Of a DNA stretch of 64,000 bases, positions 1-13,055 are shown piece by piece (the first letter of the stretch is position 1; every line of letters begins with the position of its first letter). Location: NCBI GenBank assembly GCA_029891385.1, contig CM057226.1:10223225-10287224 (forward strand), in the 5' to 3' direction. The notes below the pieces were generated by a model. The model searched no databases, had not been told where the DNA came from, and saw only the letters and a program-made list of their open reading frames with translations. This DNA is from Erythroxylum novogranatense (taxonomy: Eukaryota > Streptophyta > Magnoliopsida > Malpighiales > Erythroxylaceae). Position numbers and translations under genes: made by a program.

Positions 1-1447
1 TAAGTTTGGCTATGGATTAATTGAACTTTAGAAACTAAGAATTTTGAATTGATATGAGGGAAACTCGGAATTTAATTCTATGATTCTCGAAATCGAATGG
101 CGATTAATTAGTGAATGTGATTTATCAATTGGAGTGGTTTTTAGTCAATTGAATTATGATATTAGGAATTGCTATTATTTAGAGGAAAAGAGAATTGAAT
201 TGGAAGATTCGGGAATAGGATCAGGAATGTCATAACATGTATTGTACTAATCACATTTGCTACATATGCATTATTGAATATTAGAAATTGAGCAATTGAT
301 AATATTGGTATATTCTGATTGTTTTAGAGGCTCAAGTGGAGCGTCGATCGTCCGACGTAGGTGAGACTTTCCAGCAGTAGCTCGGAAGTTCAGAGGTGAG
401 TAACCTAGTTGGTTTCTCAACCCTTATGTGTTTAACTTTATGCACCTATACCATGTGGAGATAAAAGGAGGATTATATGTGATTGCTTTTGATTGATTTC
501 AGACCACAGGTGTCCGAAATATTTGGAATTGTTATAGAAGTGTTAATTGTGCATAAATTGAAAGTAATTGGTTTTAATGCAGAAATTGATATATGGTGTT
601 ATATAGTGACACAAGTATGTTAAATTGAATATGTGCATTCATGCATAAAGGCATGATCAGATAATGATAATGTGATTGTGCAAGTGATGCACCACCGTAT
701 TTTTAGAGCTTTATGCTCAACACATCAGGGCCTCGAGCCCAACGATTTTAGAGCCACAGGCTTAATGTACCAGGGCTTCAAGCCCAACGAAATTCAGAGC
801 CACTAGCTCAATGTTAATGAGCTTAGGCGCACGGTCACAACAACATAATAAAATGAAATGTGTCACATTTGCATTCTGTATATGACTGATAAGATGTGAA
901 TTGTATGAAAGGCGAAACGCCTTATAAATGTGAAATTGAATGTATATGATTTTCTGATTGTGCTATATATGATAGAATGTGAACTATTTTTATATGCATG
1001 AGTTGGGTGGACCATCGATGATGGTTTCTCATTGAGTTCGCAAACTCACCCAACATTGCAATTATTTTTCAGGACAGAGATAGTTGACTCCTAGCTCCAG
1101 GGTTCGAGTTTTTCGCTGTGTGAGCGCGTTGGCTCAGGAAGCATGGCTCACAGGTCGGTCAGCTGGGTTTGATTTTGAGGATGAACTAGCTTAGGCTTCC
1201 ATTTCAGTTCCTTTTTGAAGATATATGTATAGACTGTGGAAACGGATTTCTTGTAAATGTTGTTTTAAGATTATGAAATGAAAATCTTTAGTTTTAAATT
1301 TTAGTGAAATTTTGATATTGCAGCTTAATTATATTGATGCCATGAGGTTTATAAAATGATCGTTCGTAGTGCACCCTCATCGTAGGTTATGTATCGGAAT
1401 GACCTACGGGCTTCCCGGTGCGTACCCTAAGGTAAGGGGGCGCTACA
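1..1447 (+). mobile_element. LTR (right-hand part) of a Ty3/Gypsy-type element, cut by the window edge
   Basis: The block ends in GCTACA at 1447, exactly where Athila LTR sequence begins. Its middle part (about 310-1080) is the reverse complement of LTR sequence of the element at 5387-17356, for example the stretch around 1015-1080 against 5845-5900 and the stretch around 330-430 against 6600-6720. The first 300 bases and the last 350 bases do not match that LTR well, so this is a related but different family or a diverged copy. It contains degenerate repeats of GAGCC/GGGCTT hairpin-like motifs at about 690-830. It interrupts the left LTR of the surrounding Athila element; its other end and TSD lie outside the window. 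Confidence 0.7.
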
Positions 1448-1780
1448 TATTCTCTCTCCATCTTCATATTGCAGACCCCTCTCAATAAGGTAGCAATTTG
1501 ATTCTCAAGGTCATGAAGATCTTAGGAGGATCAAATCTGATTTCAAAAACAAATTCTACAGATGTTCTTCTTCCTTGCACGTGCCCACGCTTAGTCACTT
1601 AATTTTCTGCCAGTCTGGGAATTTGAATTATATTAACTTTCCTTGCATCTTTTTTATTCAATTTCATCTCTCAAATTCATCTGAGAACAATTAAGAAACA
1701 AGTCCATTAATTTTGAACAATAATTTCATCACATTAAAAAGATTTAGATACAAAATTAACACAAAAATGAAAACTTAACA
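1448..1780 (-). repeat. Athila 3' LTR remnant
   Basis: Aligns by eye with 27217-27557 over its whole length, including the shared stretch from TATTCTCTCTCC to AACTTAACA. On the minus strand the LTR starts TGTTAAGTT at 1780. Only about 330 bp is left here because another LTR inserted at 1447/1448. Confidence 0.85.
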
Positions 1781-1797
1781 AATTCCCCCACACCAGA
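1781..1797 (-). other. Athila polypurine tract
   Basis: On the minus strand CTGGTGTGGGGGAATT lies directly before the LTR start TGTTAAG. A G-run of this type next to the 3' LTR is the expected plus-strand primer of an Athila/Tat-type element. Confidence 0.75.
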
Positions 1798-3388
1798 CCT
1801 TTGCTCACCCATGAGCAAATATATCAAACCACTATACTCTATCAATTCATCCTTCATAAGATTAAGTGTACACAATCCGTTAAACTTGAGCTAGCAAGAC
1901 TTAGGTTGCAACATACATCACAATCACTTTTCACCAATACAAATAAACAAAGTTAAAGTAAGACATTCTTGTTCAAAGGAAAATATGACAAAGTGAATTC
2001 TTCTCACAGATTTCTCTCATAAACTCAAGTTTTTAAGGTTAAAGTGTTTCTTTTAAATCTCCCTCTAACATATTGCACTGCCATTGGCTTGCAAATTCAC
2101 CAGTTATCATTCATTCGAATTACATGAGCTTATAGATCAGAAGGACTTTATTATAGGTTGTAATGGGTCTAGGTTCAAAGGTAAGGTAATGGCAAAGGGT
2201 TAATCACAAGCTTTCACAACGTACCAAGTAAAAGGGACACTCAAATTCAAATTATGAGATAAATACATGAATACAAAGGACTACAACTACTCATTACTAA
2301 CTAATGCTACTATGCTTTATTTTTATTATTTTTCTTTCTTTTTCTTTATCCTTTTTTTCTTTTTTCCTTTTCTTTTGTTTTTTTACTTGAATAAAGCTAA
2401 AATTAAGGGAAAATAATAAAACAAGAGAAAATAAATGCAGCATAATTTAACAATCACATGAGTAGAAGTACCTATAAAAATATCTTAGAATACAATACAA
2501 AACGAAAGTCCCAAAATCAAATGCTTACTTAGTACTTCATTCAACTTGTGATAGGGTAAGGCTAATGGGATTTTTGGGTTTCAATGTAAGGTGATTAATT
2601 CAAAAACAAACAAGGTTAAGGGCTTAAAAGGGTTTACAACGGAAAAATAATTTGGTGGGTCATTTTTAAGCTAAAGGGTATAAAAACAAAGAAGGCTTTA
2701 ATCATTTCCATAATCCATGTAGTCAAACAAATTCACTATGGTTCAATGAAAGTTCTGAAGACAAGCCCGATTAGAGGAGCATCACACAATATAAAGAAAT
2801 AGGACGACATAAAGATGATGTCATTAAAGCTCAAATCCACTGACAGGTTTAATTCAAGAATTCACCTTAATTCCACAAATTACCTAATCACTTAAATGTC
2901 AAAATTTTGACTAAGTGTACAAGATCAGTTATTGTAATCAATCCGATTGATTCACTTTAGTCTCACATAGCCCAATTTAATTTCATACACACACTTAGTC
3001 CCATCCAAACTAATATAACAAAGCTTGATGGCTTAATACACAACATAAGCAAGCAAAAACATAAAAGAGAATCAAAGAAGGGCAAAATAACATTGTCACA
3101 CACATGTACTCCATATCCTTCCCCCACATCTAGACCAGCATTGTCCTCAATGTTAGGACATAAGATTAAAGAAGAAAAAATTAAAAAAAAAGAGAGAGGA
3201 AAGAATGCTTCTCAATTTGTTGATGTTTGAATTCATAGTGTTGGTGGGTGACGAGGTTGGAATCTTTGATGCTCCCAATACGCCATCAAATTATGTTCCA
3301 TACGTCACATTTAGTGTTCTAGGAGACTAATAAAATTATCCATATTGGCTTGGGAAGGTTGGAGAATACTCGGTGCAACTGTTGAAAC
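1798..3388 (-). other. Noncoding 3' region of the Athila element
   Basis: There is no ORF with recognisable content between the PPT and the extra ORF. The stretch holds a pyrimidine-rich tract on the plus strand at about 2315-2385 (purine-rich on the element strand). Long 3' noncoding regions are usual in Athila elements. I see no host gene here. Confidence 0.55.
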
Positions 3389-4600
3389 CTAAATTCTTGC
3401 AGCTGGATGCAGAGTGAAAGGATTAATTAGATCCGGATTGGTGAAAGATAGCCATTCATGGCTTAGGTCCACGATTCCCATCCTGTGTAAACAATTTATA
3501 TCCAAAGTTTCTATACCACACACCACATTCATGTCAATATTGTTAGGATCTAGTAAATCCAAATTGATGGCCAATTGAGTGATGTAGAATCCTAATATTA
3601 AAGGTTTAGATTTTTTATTTAACACATATTGAAATTGTGCTAGAAAACAAAAACCTAAATTAACAGGAATGTTCAAATCCATACACCACAGAAAATAAAA
3701 TTCCACTTTAGAAAGTGTTCCCGCTGAATCCCGACTCCCTAAAAAATTGTATGTTAAGAGTCGGTGAATAATTTTTAAAACAGAATTTTTTGAAAAAAAA
3801 CTCTTAGATACACTAGCATTGAAAGGACTAGGATTGAAGGACCATTATGTCCACAATTTAGATGCATTAAATTCATTATGATAATCACAACATAATCTCA
3901 AAAATGGCTCATCTCTAATATTATTAGCTAAAACAAAACCCATAGTTATATTAAAACTAGCAATCGACAAAGCGAACTCTTTTCCCATCAGCCTAAATTC
4001 CACAATTCCTTCCGTAAACACATCAAACTCTTCATAAGAATTAAATTAAAATGTGTTATAAAATTCTCTTGTTAATTGAACGTAGGCAGGATAATCAATT
4101 CTAGCAAACACATTTTAACAAATTGGACCCATCATTTGCGAAAAAGAATCATGTACTTGTAATACTTCAAGAGTATCAGTAAGAACACACTTACAAGGAT
4201 AAAAATTGCTAAAAACACTCGGTGTCCTCTGGAAACCGAAAAGAAGTGAATCCACCACTTCTTGTACTCCATTGGCTATGACTTTCTACTTCTTTTCCCT
4301 TCCTTGATTTGTTTTGAGTTGATAGCCCTGGTGTTGTAGCTGAAGTTAGCGGTGCAACTGGAGTAGGTGTTGTAGCAGTGGGTATGCTTGTAGTGGTGGT
4401 AGGAAGAGATTGAATGTCAATAAAGGACCTGATTGGTGAAGCTAATATGCGTGATTCAATCTTCTTCTATGGCATGACTCAAAACTTTGTGAAAATGCAA
4501 TCCTAAAACTTCCAAAGAGAGAACACGAAACTAATAAAATCGTGATTAGAAATCGGTGATTTAAGATGGAGGAAAGATTAGAAGATTGTTGGTCTTCACA
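3389..4600 (-). pseudogene. Athila extra ORF downstream of pol (env-position ORF), broken
   Basis: A 105-residue open segment occupies 3389-3706 and starts MEFYFLWCMDLNIPVNLG. Upstream minus-strand frames to about 4600 continue with shifts and stops, including a Pro/Thr-rich stretch near 4300-4450. Position (after integrase, before PPT) and wording resemble the plant-transposon ORF that Athila elements carry in the place where retroviruses have env. No signal peptide or transmembrane segment is evident in the open segment, so the position does not demonstrate an envelope function. The product is certainly not made whole. Confidence 0.55.
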
Positions 4601-4965
4601 ATTTTATCAGTAATGGTGTAAAGTTTGCAGTGAATAAAAATGGGAAGAAAAGATAAGTGAAAGAAGAAGAGGGAAAAGGGTAGATAGTAAAGTGGTGGAG
4701 TGACAGGAAGGGAAATTGTTTTTCATTTCCTGATTTTTTATTATATAAAAATAGACAAAATAATAAAAAAGTGTAGATAAAAGAAAAATTATAAATGTTA
4801 AATTACTTAAAATTAAATTCATAACTAAAATGAAATAAACCTAATAAAACAAAAATGAGAACTAATGAAAAATAAAAAGAACAAATAAACCTGAAAAGCT
4901 TTTCGGGTTACCCCAAATGTGTTTCTTTTACGTCTTTAGCTACACATGTTGTACTACTTACCTAA

Positions 4966-5386
4966 TTAGAGATAGGTTGGGGATACCAACTCTATTTCTT
5001 CCATGTGCTTGCCTGAAGAGTTCTTATAGTATAGTTTCAGGCGGTATTCGTTAACCTTAAATACCATAGAAGTATCTAAACTTTGAATTTCTACCGCACC
5101 ATGAAAAAAAATTAGTAACAATAAATGTTCCAAGCCAGCGAGATCGAAATTTTCCTGGAAATAACTTAAGCTTTGAATGATAAACAAGAACTTTTTGTCC
5201 TATTCAAAATTGTTTCCAAGAAATCATTTTATCATTAAAAGCTTTAGTTTTTTCCTTATAAATTTTTGCATTTTCATACGTTTCATTACGAATCTCTTCT
5301 AACTCTTGCAATTATAACTTGCTATTGTTACTATCCTCTACTTGATCCATATTCAACTGCTAGCCTAGTAGGCTCTATGCTCTATT
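4966..5386 (-). pseudogene. Athila integrase, C-terminal half
   Basis: Minus-strand reading from the insertion point of the LARD-like element begins with IEHRAY, followed by a region rich in charged residues ([12 protein letters not shown]), [10 protein letters not shown], and then a GPY/F-type C-terminal domain with FPGKFRSRW and HGAVEIQ. These are hallmarks of the Athila integrase C terminus. A stop splits the reading before the 73-residue open segment at 4966-5187. The N-terminal half is at 17362-18000 on the far side of the nested element. Confidence 0.8.
5382..5386. repeat. Target site duplication CTATT (left copy)
   Basis: CTATT at 5382-5386 touches the TG of the left LTR and is repeated at 17357-17361, touching the CA of the right LTR. 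A perfect 5-bp duplication proves that 5387-17356 moved as one unit. Confidence 0.9.
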
Positions 5387-8300
5387 TGTAGCACCCCACT
5401 CCCGACGAGACCCGAACCCGATATCCATTGTGATATCCGAGCCCGTGACCCACGAGGGTGGCGTACTAGAACAGTCATTACCTTGTTAACCAAAAATCGT
5501 ATGACATTTTTTTTTTTGAAAAACATTAGAGTGCGCATGACATTATCTTTTCTTTCAAAACAGTAGAGTCATAAAGCAATCATTGACTTGGCCCAATTAT
5601 AACAAAACATTTTCAAATATTAAACCATTTCACCGATAAAACAATTTCACTCATTATTAGCACTCATTAGTGCTCGGTTACTCTATATAATTACATGTAA
5701 ACAATTGGGCCTACTAAATACCAAATGAATACACTAATGCGAATCTGACGACATCGATCCCGACCCGATACTCTATCTTGCTAGCAAGATATCGTACTCC
5801 GTGTGTCCAACGGGTACTCTCCATTTCTGAAAAATAGATGCAATGTTGGGTGAGTTTGCGAACTCGGTGAAAACCATCATCGATGGTTCACCCAATTCAT
5901 GCATAAACACACAATTTACCAATTATCACATACAATCACAATTCACAAATGTAAGGCGTACGCCTTTCATACGATCCACATTTAATCATACCATATATGC
6001 AATGCACATGAGACCTTTTCCATTTTCATTACGTTGTTTGTGACTGCGCTGGCTGCCCGGTGATGGGCACATTGCGTTGAGCCGTGGCTCTGAAAATATT
6101 GGGCTTGAAGCCTCGATACATTGAGCCCGAGGCTCAATACGTTGGACCGAGGTCACATGCGTTGGTGAAAAAGCTCATATACGTTAGGCATGATATGCCC
6201 GACATCTTTGCTCCGGTCCACAACCGCCTTTATCGATCATGCCATTATGCATGAATGCATATGCTCTAATTCCCATTCTGATCGAGTTATAGTTCAGTGA
6301 CCAATTTTCGTTTCTTGGACCTTCGTCCGGTGTTTGATCTATACATTTACAATTTATTGCATCCTACCATATCATATTAAAAGTCACATCCAATGTATCA
6401 AAAGCAGACAATTTTAACACTTCAATATTTATTTCCCATTCCTCGGACCTTTAGTGCGAGATCTCCAATGTACTTATTCACAAACAGTACACACAAATAG
6501 CACTTCAATAACAAGTTTCCAAATATTTCGACACCTATGGTCGAAATCAATCAAAATCAAACACACATAAACCCCCATTATCTCCATGGCATAATTGCAA
6601 AATCTTAAACACATAAAGGTTGAGGAACCAACTAGGTTACTCACCTATTACTCCGAGCTAATGCCGGAAGTTTCGCCCGTCGATCGACGACGCCCACTTG
6701 GGCCTCTATAAGAAACAGAGAAAGAACGAGTCACTACAGATGCAATTTGTGCACATGTAGGTGAAATATGCATGTTCATGAATTTTCCGGCCCTAAATCC
6801 AAATTTCCCCATAATAAAATCCGTCTAAAAATTAGAAATCTAATGGCGCTGACGGTGAGCAATTCGGACCTCTATAGGTCCCCAATTAAATAAAACAGTG
6901 ACCAGAAAACAATAAACCGGACCCACCTAAATTTTCCGTCCAAAAATTCCCAATTTCCCATGAAATGAAATTCAATGTTTCACGAATCCGATGCCTCAAG
7001 AATCAGGTCAATCGGATGTCGGACGGAAAAGTTATGAGCAAAAGAATCACCAAATACCAAATAATCAAATAATAATAAAAACAATATATACATATTGCAA
7101 GCGCCTCATGGGCGAGGCGTAAGCCCTCATGAGGCCGACTCATTTTGCCTCGTCATGAGGCGAGGCGTCGCCTCATGAGGTCGACTCATTAGCCTCGTCG
7201 CGAGGCGAGGCGTCGCCCTCATGACCGAAGTGACTTACCTCGCCTCATGAGGTTCCTCTACTTCCTTGCCCTTTTCCTGTTTTCAATCCAAATTTCCAGC
7301 AACCATAATTCTTAGAACACAATTCAGAAAAATGCAAACCATAGCTTCTTGGAAAGATCATGAAACCCTCTACAATTCTCAAGAAGACCATAAAAATCAA
7401 TTTCACCCCTAAGGGTGTCAAATATCCCATCAAAGCTACTGTCTACACAAAACCTCTCAAACAGTGCAATACTTTGCAAATTCAGTAACTACTCATTTCC
7501 TCAGTCAAAATAACACAATAAATATTCTCAGTAAGTTCACAATGTAATCTCCAACTTTCATGAACAACTCAAAATCAAATTTACTTACTAACTAGGTCAA
7601 ACAATTCACCAAAGCATCAGCCCTCTGAAATCAACCAATCTGGACAGTGATGTTTCAAACAGTAATTCTCTTAGCACAAATGTCACAAAAATCATTACCT
7701 TATATCCCTGAAAAGATAAGATCTCAAACTTCAATTTTCATGAAGAACACAAACTCCAATTCGATTTTTAACAATTTCAAAACTGTTATGGAAGTTACTG
7801 CCATGATCAGCAATTCCTAACCTAATGCAGGATCAGTTTTTGCAAAATCATAACTCCCAACTCTGACCTCTAAAAATTATATTCCATATCTCATTTTCAA
7901 GATAATTTATTCCTCTTCAACTTTGCAGAAGATCACTCACACCAATTCAGTTCACATAAATTGCTAAAATTGCTTCCAATCCGCAAGCTCACAAACTCAA
8001 CACTTAGGCTAGGTTTCATCAACATGCTCAAAACCAGTCCATAGGAATCAGTTCATATCTCCCAATATACAACTCGAAAATTAGCAAGATCAGTGGCAAT
8101 GGAAAGCTAACTCAATATGCTACAACTTCCATGAAGACCATTTTTCCTAGTTCCATACCAATTAATTTAGAAAAATCAACAAAGTAATCAGGTCATAACT
8201 TCGAGTACTGTTCACAGGCAATAAAACAGTAACTTTCCATGCAAAATTTCGCCCTTCTAGCATTACAATTTAACAACACCTATTTCACACAAAATTGTAG

Positions 8301-9638
8301 CCAACATCCCAAAGTTTCATTGGGCACCAACATCACCTCATTTGCTCACTTACACAATTAGTTATGATCAAAACATTACAATAGGTCAAATTGCATTTTC
8401 CAGCTTTTCAACTACAACCTAACTCCTATCACTTCTAACATCAATAACACATCACTAAGCACCCATTTATACCTCTAATTCAACCACAAATTCATCACAA
8501 CATATACTTATATGATTATACAAAAGTTGGCAGCACCCTCACAACACCACTTCCATAATTTATTTACATTTATCTAACATCATAACATCATTAACAACAT
8601 GTAAATTCACAAGCTTCCACTACTCTATCCTCTTCCCTCACTCAAGCATGCATTAAACCCATTCAAACCTACCACTATGATGATCAAGTAAATGCATAAA
8701 TGATCTCCATGAATGCTTCTATCTATCAAAGGAAGAAATATAAACATCAATTCTTACCTTAAACAAGTTTCAAGCTTTCAATATCCAAGTCTATAAACCT
8801 CTCCACACTTCCTACCTTAATACCTCACCCACGGTTTCCATAAGCATAACAAAGACCATCATCAACTCAAGGTGTCAACTAGCTTTACATGAGAAGGAGG
8901 AAGAAGCAAGCAATTAACAAATGGAACTTATATGGGAGAAAAAAAAGAAATAGTCGAAGGAGAAGAAATGGCAAGTTTCGGATGAGAGGATGAGAGGAGG
9001 AATAAACCACTTTCACTTTTGTTTTGTTTTAAAGGAAGAGTCGTAAATGACAAGATAACTCAAGCATAATTGATCTTTTAAAAGAAATTTGTTGACTTCA
9101 AACATGAAGAGTGTCGAGGTGATGAATATAAGGAGACAAAGTTAATAAATGATAAGGGACACTTGGCTTTTAAAATAAGATAAGACAAAATCAAGTAATC
9201 CTAGTTAATTAAGTATTAATCCCAATTAATCTCTAATCATGGCTTTAGAATAATTCCCTAACATCATTTATCCACTAATCTCATGCCATTTGGCAGTCCT
9301 TTTCAGTATAGAAAAAAAATCCACTCAATCAACCCGTTGGAAATTTTCGGTCAAGGCAACTAACTGAAAATTCAGAAAAATTCCATAAATCCTTAAAATA
9401 GAAAACAATTTATGGCGCATTCAGAATACTTTTTCAAACCCATTAACCACGTTAATCCTAATAAAATTATCTTAGGCACGCAAACCGGAAATGTCATGTA
9501 TGCATGTACAGTTATTTCATGTGCACAGATTTCACTGGTCACTAGTACCAGATGCATGGACAATCTGAATAAATCCTACCAATCTCTTCCTATGCCAATT
9601 TACTATTTTACCCTTCACCGTCGGGGTGGGATGTTACA
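5387..9638 (-). repeat. 3' LTR of the LARD-like element
   Basis: On the plus strand it runs from TGTAGCACC to GATGTTACA. It is nearly identical to 13056-17356 across more than 4 kb. Differences are scattered single-base changes and many 1-3 base indels, most of them within the first 500 bases, the last 300 bases and the GC-rich repeat block. Confidence 0.9.
7088..7256. repeat. GC-rich palindromic tandem repeats in the LTR (copy 1)
   Basis: About three units of roughly 45 bp are built from CCTCATGAGG, CGACTCATT and GCCTCGTCGCGAGGCGAGG. The palindromic CCTCATGAGG and GCCTCG/CGAGGC parts can fold. The block is strikingly GC-rich compared with the AT-rich flanks. The ORFs that cross it are by-products of the repeat. 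Confidence 0.8.
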
Positions 9639-9652
9639 ACTCCTCCCTTCTT
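9639..9652 (-). other. Polypurine tract of the LARD-like element
   Basis: On the minus strand AAGAAGGGAGGAGT precedes the LTR start TGTAACATCCC. It is preceded by a TTTCGAGGACGAAATTT-like stretch, which in many plant Ty3/Gypsy elements lies at the very end of pol. This is therefore a trace of the coding ancestor. Confidence 0.8.
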
Positions 9653-12600
9653 ATAAAAATTTCGTCCTCGAAATTCTCGGTCTGCTATTCAGATGATAGC
9701 GGTGATCATATATCCTACGGTTCTATACACTACGTCACTCAATACTTACATTACCAAAAGATCGCGATAAGACAAATCCGTTTCCTCTGTGGTTTTCTCG
9801 CTATCTATCTAGACTAATCCGGTCTATTAATACCCTCTTTGCCACTTCTATTACGAGTACACCTTCGAGGGATACGTCATAATAAAATAATTTATCTCGT
9901 CTGCGTCACTTCACTTTCCTTTCGTACCGGCTAATCGTGGCACTTATCTCTATTTCACTATAACGGTGGTAATCCACCTAATGATTTATCCTTCATATTT
10001 CATTGACTCTTAGTCCAGATTCAGTTTTCTTTTGACATTCACTATTCTTTATACATTTCTATTTCATTTGTCCGATTCTGATTCACGTTAGTTAACCCAT
10101 GCTGTTTTCCTATGTCACTTTCCTTTGTTTCACTCATCACAATCGCAAATTCTTTGTGGTCTTTGACTTCCGTTAGGCAATTTATGCGATATAACGATGT
10201 ATCTTTACAAATAAATCGAACTCTATAACACGATCACGATCCTGAGAAACCCAAACCACTTAAGCGTTTTTCCTGTTAAACATTCAAACCTCTAAGCACT
10301 TGAATCACTCATCACTTCATTCTATACTCATAGTCATCAATTTTACTTTTTGCATATACTTACCAGAATGTCTAGCTTCGACTATTCACTTTCTTGTTCT
10401 ATCACTTTCTATCGGGTACACAACTTATTCTTTGAAGCATTCAATAATATTGTTGTTGTTTTTTTTTTTTCCCGATTTCACTGTGTATCCATCTTATGAC
10501 TCATAAGACTAGACTTACCACTTTAACTCCTTCACTTTTAACCTTTCTTATCACTAGATCTACAACTTCAATTTTCGAAACACTTCACAATAACCCATAA
10601 TCTACTTGACATTCTTTGGAAATCCCAATATCTGTAATTGATCTGTTCATTGCAGCATTATCTGTTCACTAGTTGAGTTTAGTAGGCAGAATTGTCCGTT
10701 CATTTTAGCATTGTCGGTATTTATGCCTGTCTCTTTCCTCGAATTAACACTATGTATCCCTATAGGAATCTAAAGTCTCCAAGACTTTCAACAATTGCGA
10801 TGATAACACCAATCCCATTTATCAATGTCAATTCAATTTATATTTCAATTCAACACACATTGTCCACTCTCCAAAGGTATGCTTATCGCCATATCAAATT
10901 CTTCACTTATTCATATACTTTTTTTTCACTCGCTCAACACTTTCAATCACATTCCGGCTATAAACATAGTCACTACCATTTGCTTACCTCACATAATTCC
11001 CTATTAGGGTCTCATTGACTTTACCATACATCTTTTAACCTTTTCATTGAGTCCACAATTAGGGTATTTGCAATCCCTTTATGAAGGTATCACTACATCA
11101 CGTCATTGTCAGCTTTCCTTTAGGACTTCTTGTCTCTACTCATTTTCTCTTTTCAATTGATTTCCTGTCATTCACATCAACATATGCCAATACCTAGTCA
11201 TCCGTACTTGGACTTCCATAAATTTCACTTCATTTAAGTATTTCACTTCACAGATTCAAGAAGATCTATTCACTTTTCATTGCAATAGGATCACCTCAAA
11301 TAAGCAGTCCATTTATGTCGTTGGATACTTTACATTCCGTACACACACAATACATATAACCTCAATCGTATATTTCACTTGTTATGTCTAAATCTCCCTT
11401 GAGATATGACTCAATTTCACTTTTGATTTAAATCGTACTTCATTTTTCTTCTACCGTCATTATCTTTGTTCACGAAAGTCTCATCACCAATTAGTGTCCC
11501 TAATTGCTTTTCAATCATTCACAACTATCGTGCTTATCTTAATCGAACAATATGCGATACACTTTCTTTAACCCTTATACTTTACTATACACATTACGAA
11601 ATCACTTCATCTTATCCTAAACCAATTATTATCCTATCGATTCTGAATTCCACAAACTCATTTCCGTTTATGTCAATCCTCAAATAGAGGACTTATGCCA
11701 TAATCATTTTCATTTTCCATTTCTCCTCATAAAGGTACATTCAGTCATCTTATGTCTTACTTTAACCCATTTAGGAACTTTACACTTATAACCACTCTAA
11801 TCATTCACTGATCATCTCTTCTATGATTTCCATGTATCTTTCACATACGTTTCATTAATCATGATCAACTTTATTGTCCAATAGATACTCCCAACGGTAA
11901 ATCGATTTAAATCGACAACTTTTCATATATCACTATCATTGTTTCATTTTTTTTCATTTCCCTAGTTTCATTCCCATATCATTCATGTATCAGCTTGACC
12001 ACTCTGCTTACACAATGTCATCGCATTATTGCTACGTCTCTCTTTATTTTCCTCAAACAATCCACGATAGGGTATTCACATTGATAGTACCTTCGGGATA
12101 TGTCCCAACCACAACAAGATCATAGATACTCCATCGTATCTCTATCTATTTACCTATCCATTTACCATTCTGTGTCCATATACATCTTTTCAACCGAATC
12201 CGAATTTCCCGATACACAATTAGTAGAATTCTTGATCATCTTTTCTCTTACGATTTTATCATACTGATTTCCAAACTCTTAACACAATAGTCACATAACC
12301 ATTTCAGTCTCAAGCTTATGCGGTCCAGATCATAACCATTTCACGAATTCATTTCAGTTTATCATACACTTTTATCACACCATTTCTACTTTTTCTTACC
12401 TACTAGGCACTTTGCTCTTTCAGTTCTTTCGGTTCAGGTAGATCGTTACTGATGCAATATTGACCTTATTACAATCTCGCTATCTTCATCTACCTATGAT
12501 ATCTCGATATCAAACACAAATGCAGCACTCAATATCCACTGATCGGATCATCTACGTTTTACTCGGTTCAATGTTTCCCATTTCATCGCATATACTGATC

Positions 12601-13039
12601 GAGCTCTAATTACTTCGTCATCCGGACTTTTAATCACACTTAGGCCTACTATAACTATTATGCTTCTCCTATCTCCAATCGACCTTTCCAAATTCTAGAC
12701 ATATTCATTTTACATCACCATAATATTGCCATTTTAATCCGGAATTCATTAATATCACTTCTTTCCTTAATCGGTCTAGGCCAACATGACCATTCTAACC
12801 ACAAGACAATATCAATCTCCTTATCCAATTTTCCTTTTCCTTTCCTAATTTCTTATACACTTCGGGGTTCATCCTTTAACATAGTCTCATTTTTTCTCAC
12901 TTAATCACTTGACACGCACGCACACGTAGGATTTCTACCGTCTGACTCAAACTAGGGATCGATTACCACGGTCTGCAATAACACGACTCAAATGCATGCA
13001 CCTATGTTTGATCGTGCCCGGATACATTACGTACTCTTG
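9653..13039 (-). other. Noncoding internal domain of the LARD-like element
   Basis: About 3.4 kb without any gag or pol motif that I can find on either strand. ORFs of up to 108 codons occur on the plus strand, opposite to the element, and have a Ser/Thr/Ile/His-rich, low-complexity make-up typical of chance frames in pyrimidine-rich DNA. The plus strand is strongly enriched in TTTCAC/TCACTT-like words, making the genomic RNA of the element purine-rich. In known LARDs the conserved interior is thought to serve RNA structure and packaging. Confidence 0.7.
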
Positions 13040-13051
13040 GGCTCGATACCA
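13040..13051 (-). other. Primer binding site, tRNA-iMet type
   Basis: On the minus strand TGGTATCGAGCC starts four bases after the LTR end. The canonical initiator-Met PBS is TGGTATCAGAGC, so this copy has lost one base. It sets the element orientation to minus. Confidence 0.75.
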
Positions 13052-13055
13052 CAAA

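Noticed and set aside
10692..11018. ORF of 108 codons inside the LARD interior
   Set aside because: It runs opposite to the element, is low-complexity Ser/His/Ile/Thr-rich and matches the pyrimidine bias of the region; no motif.
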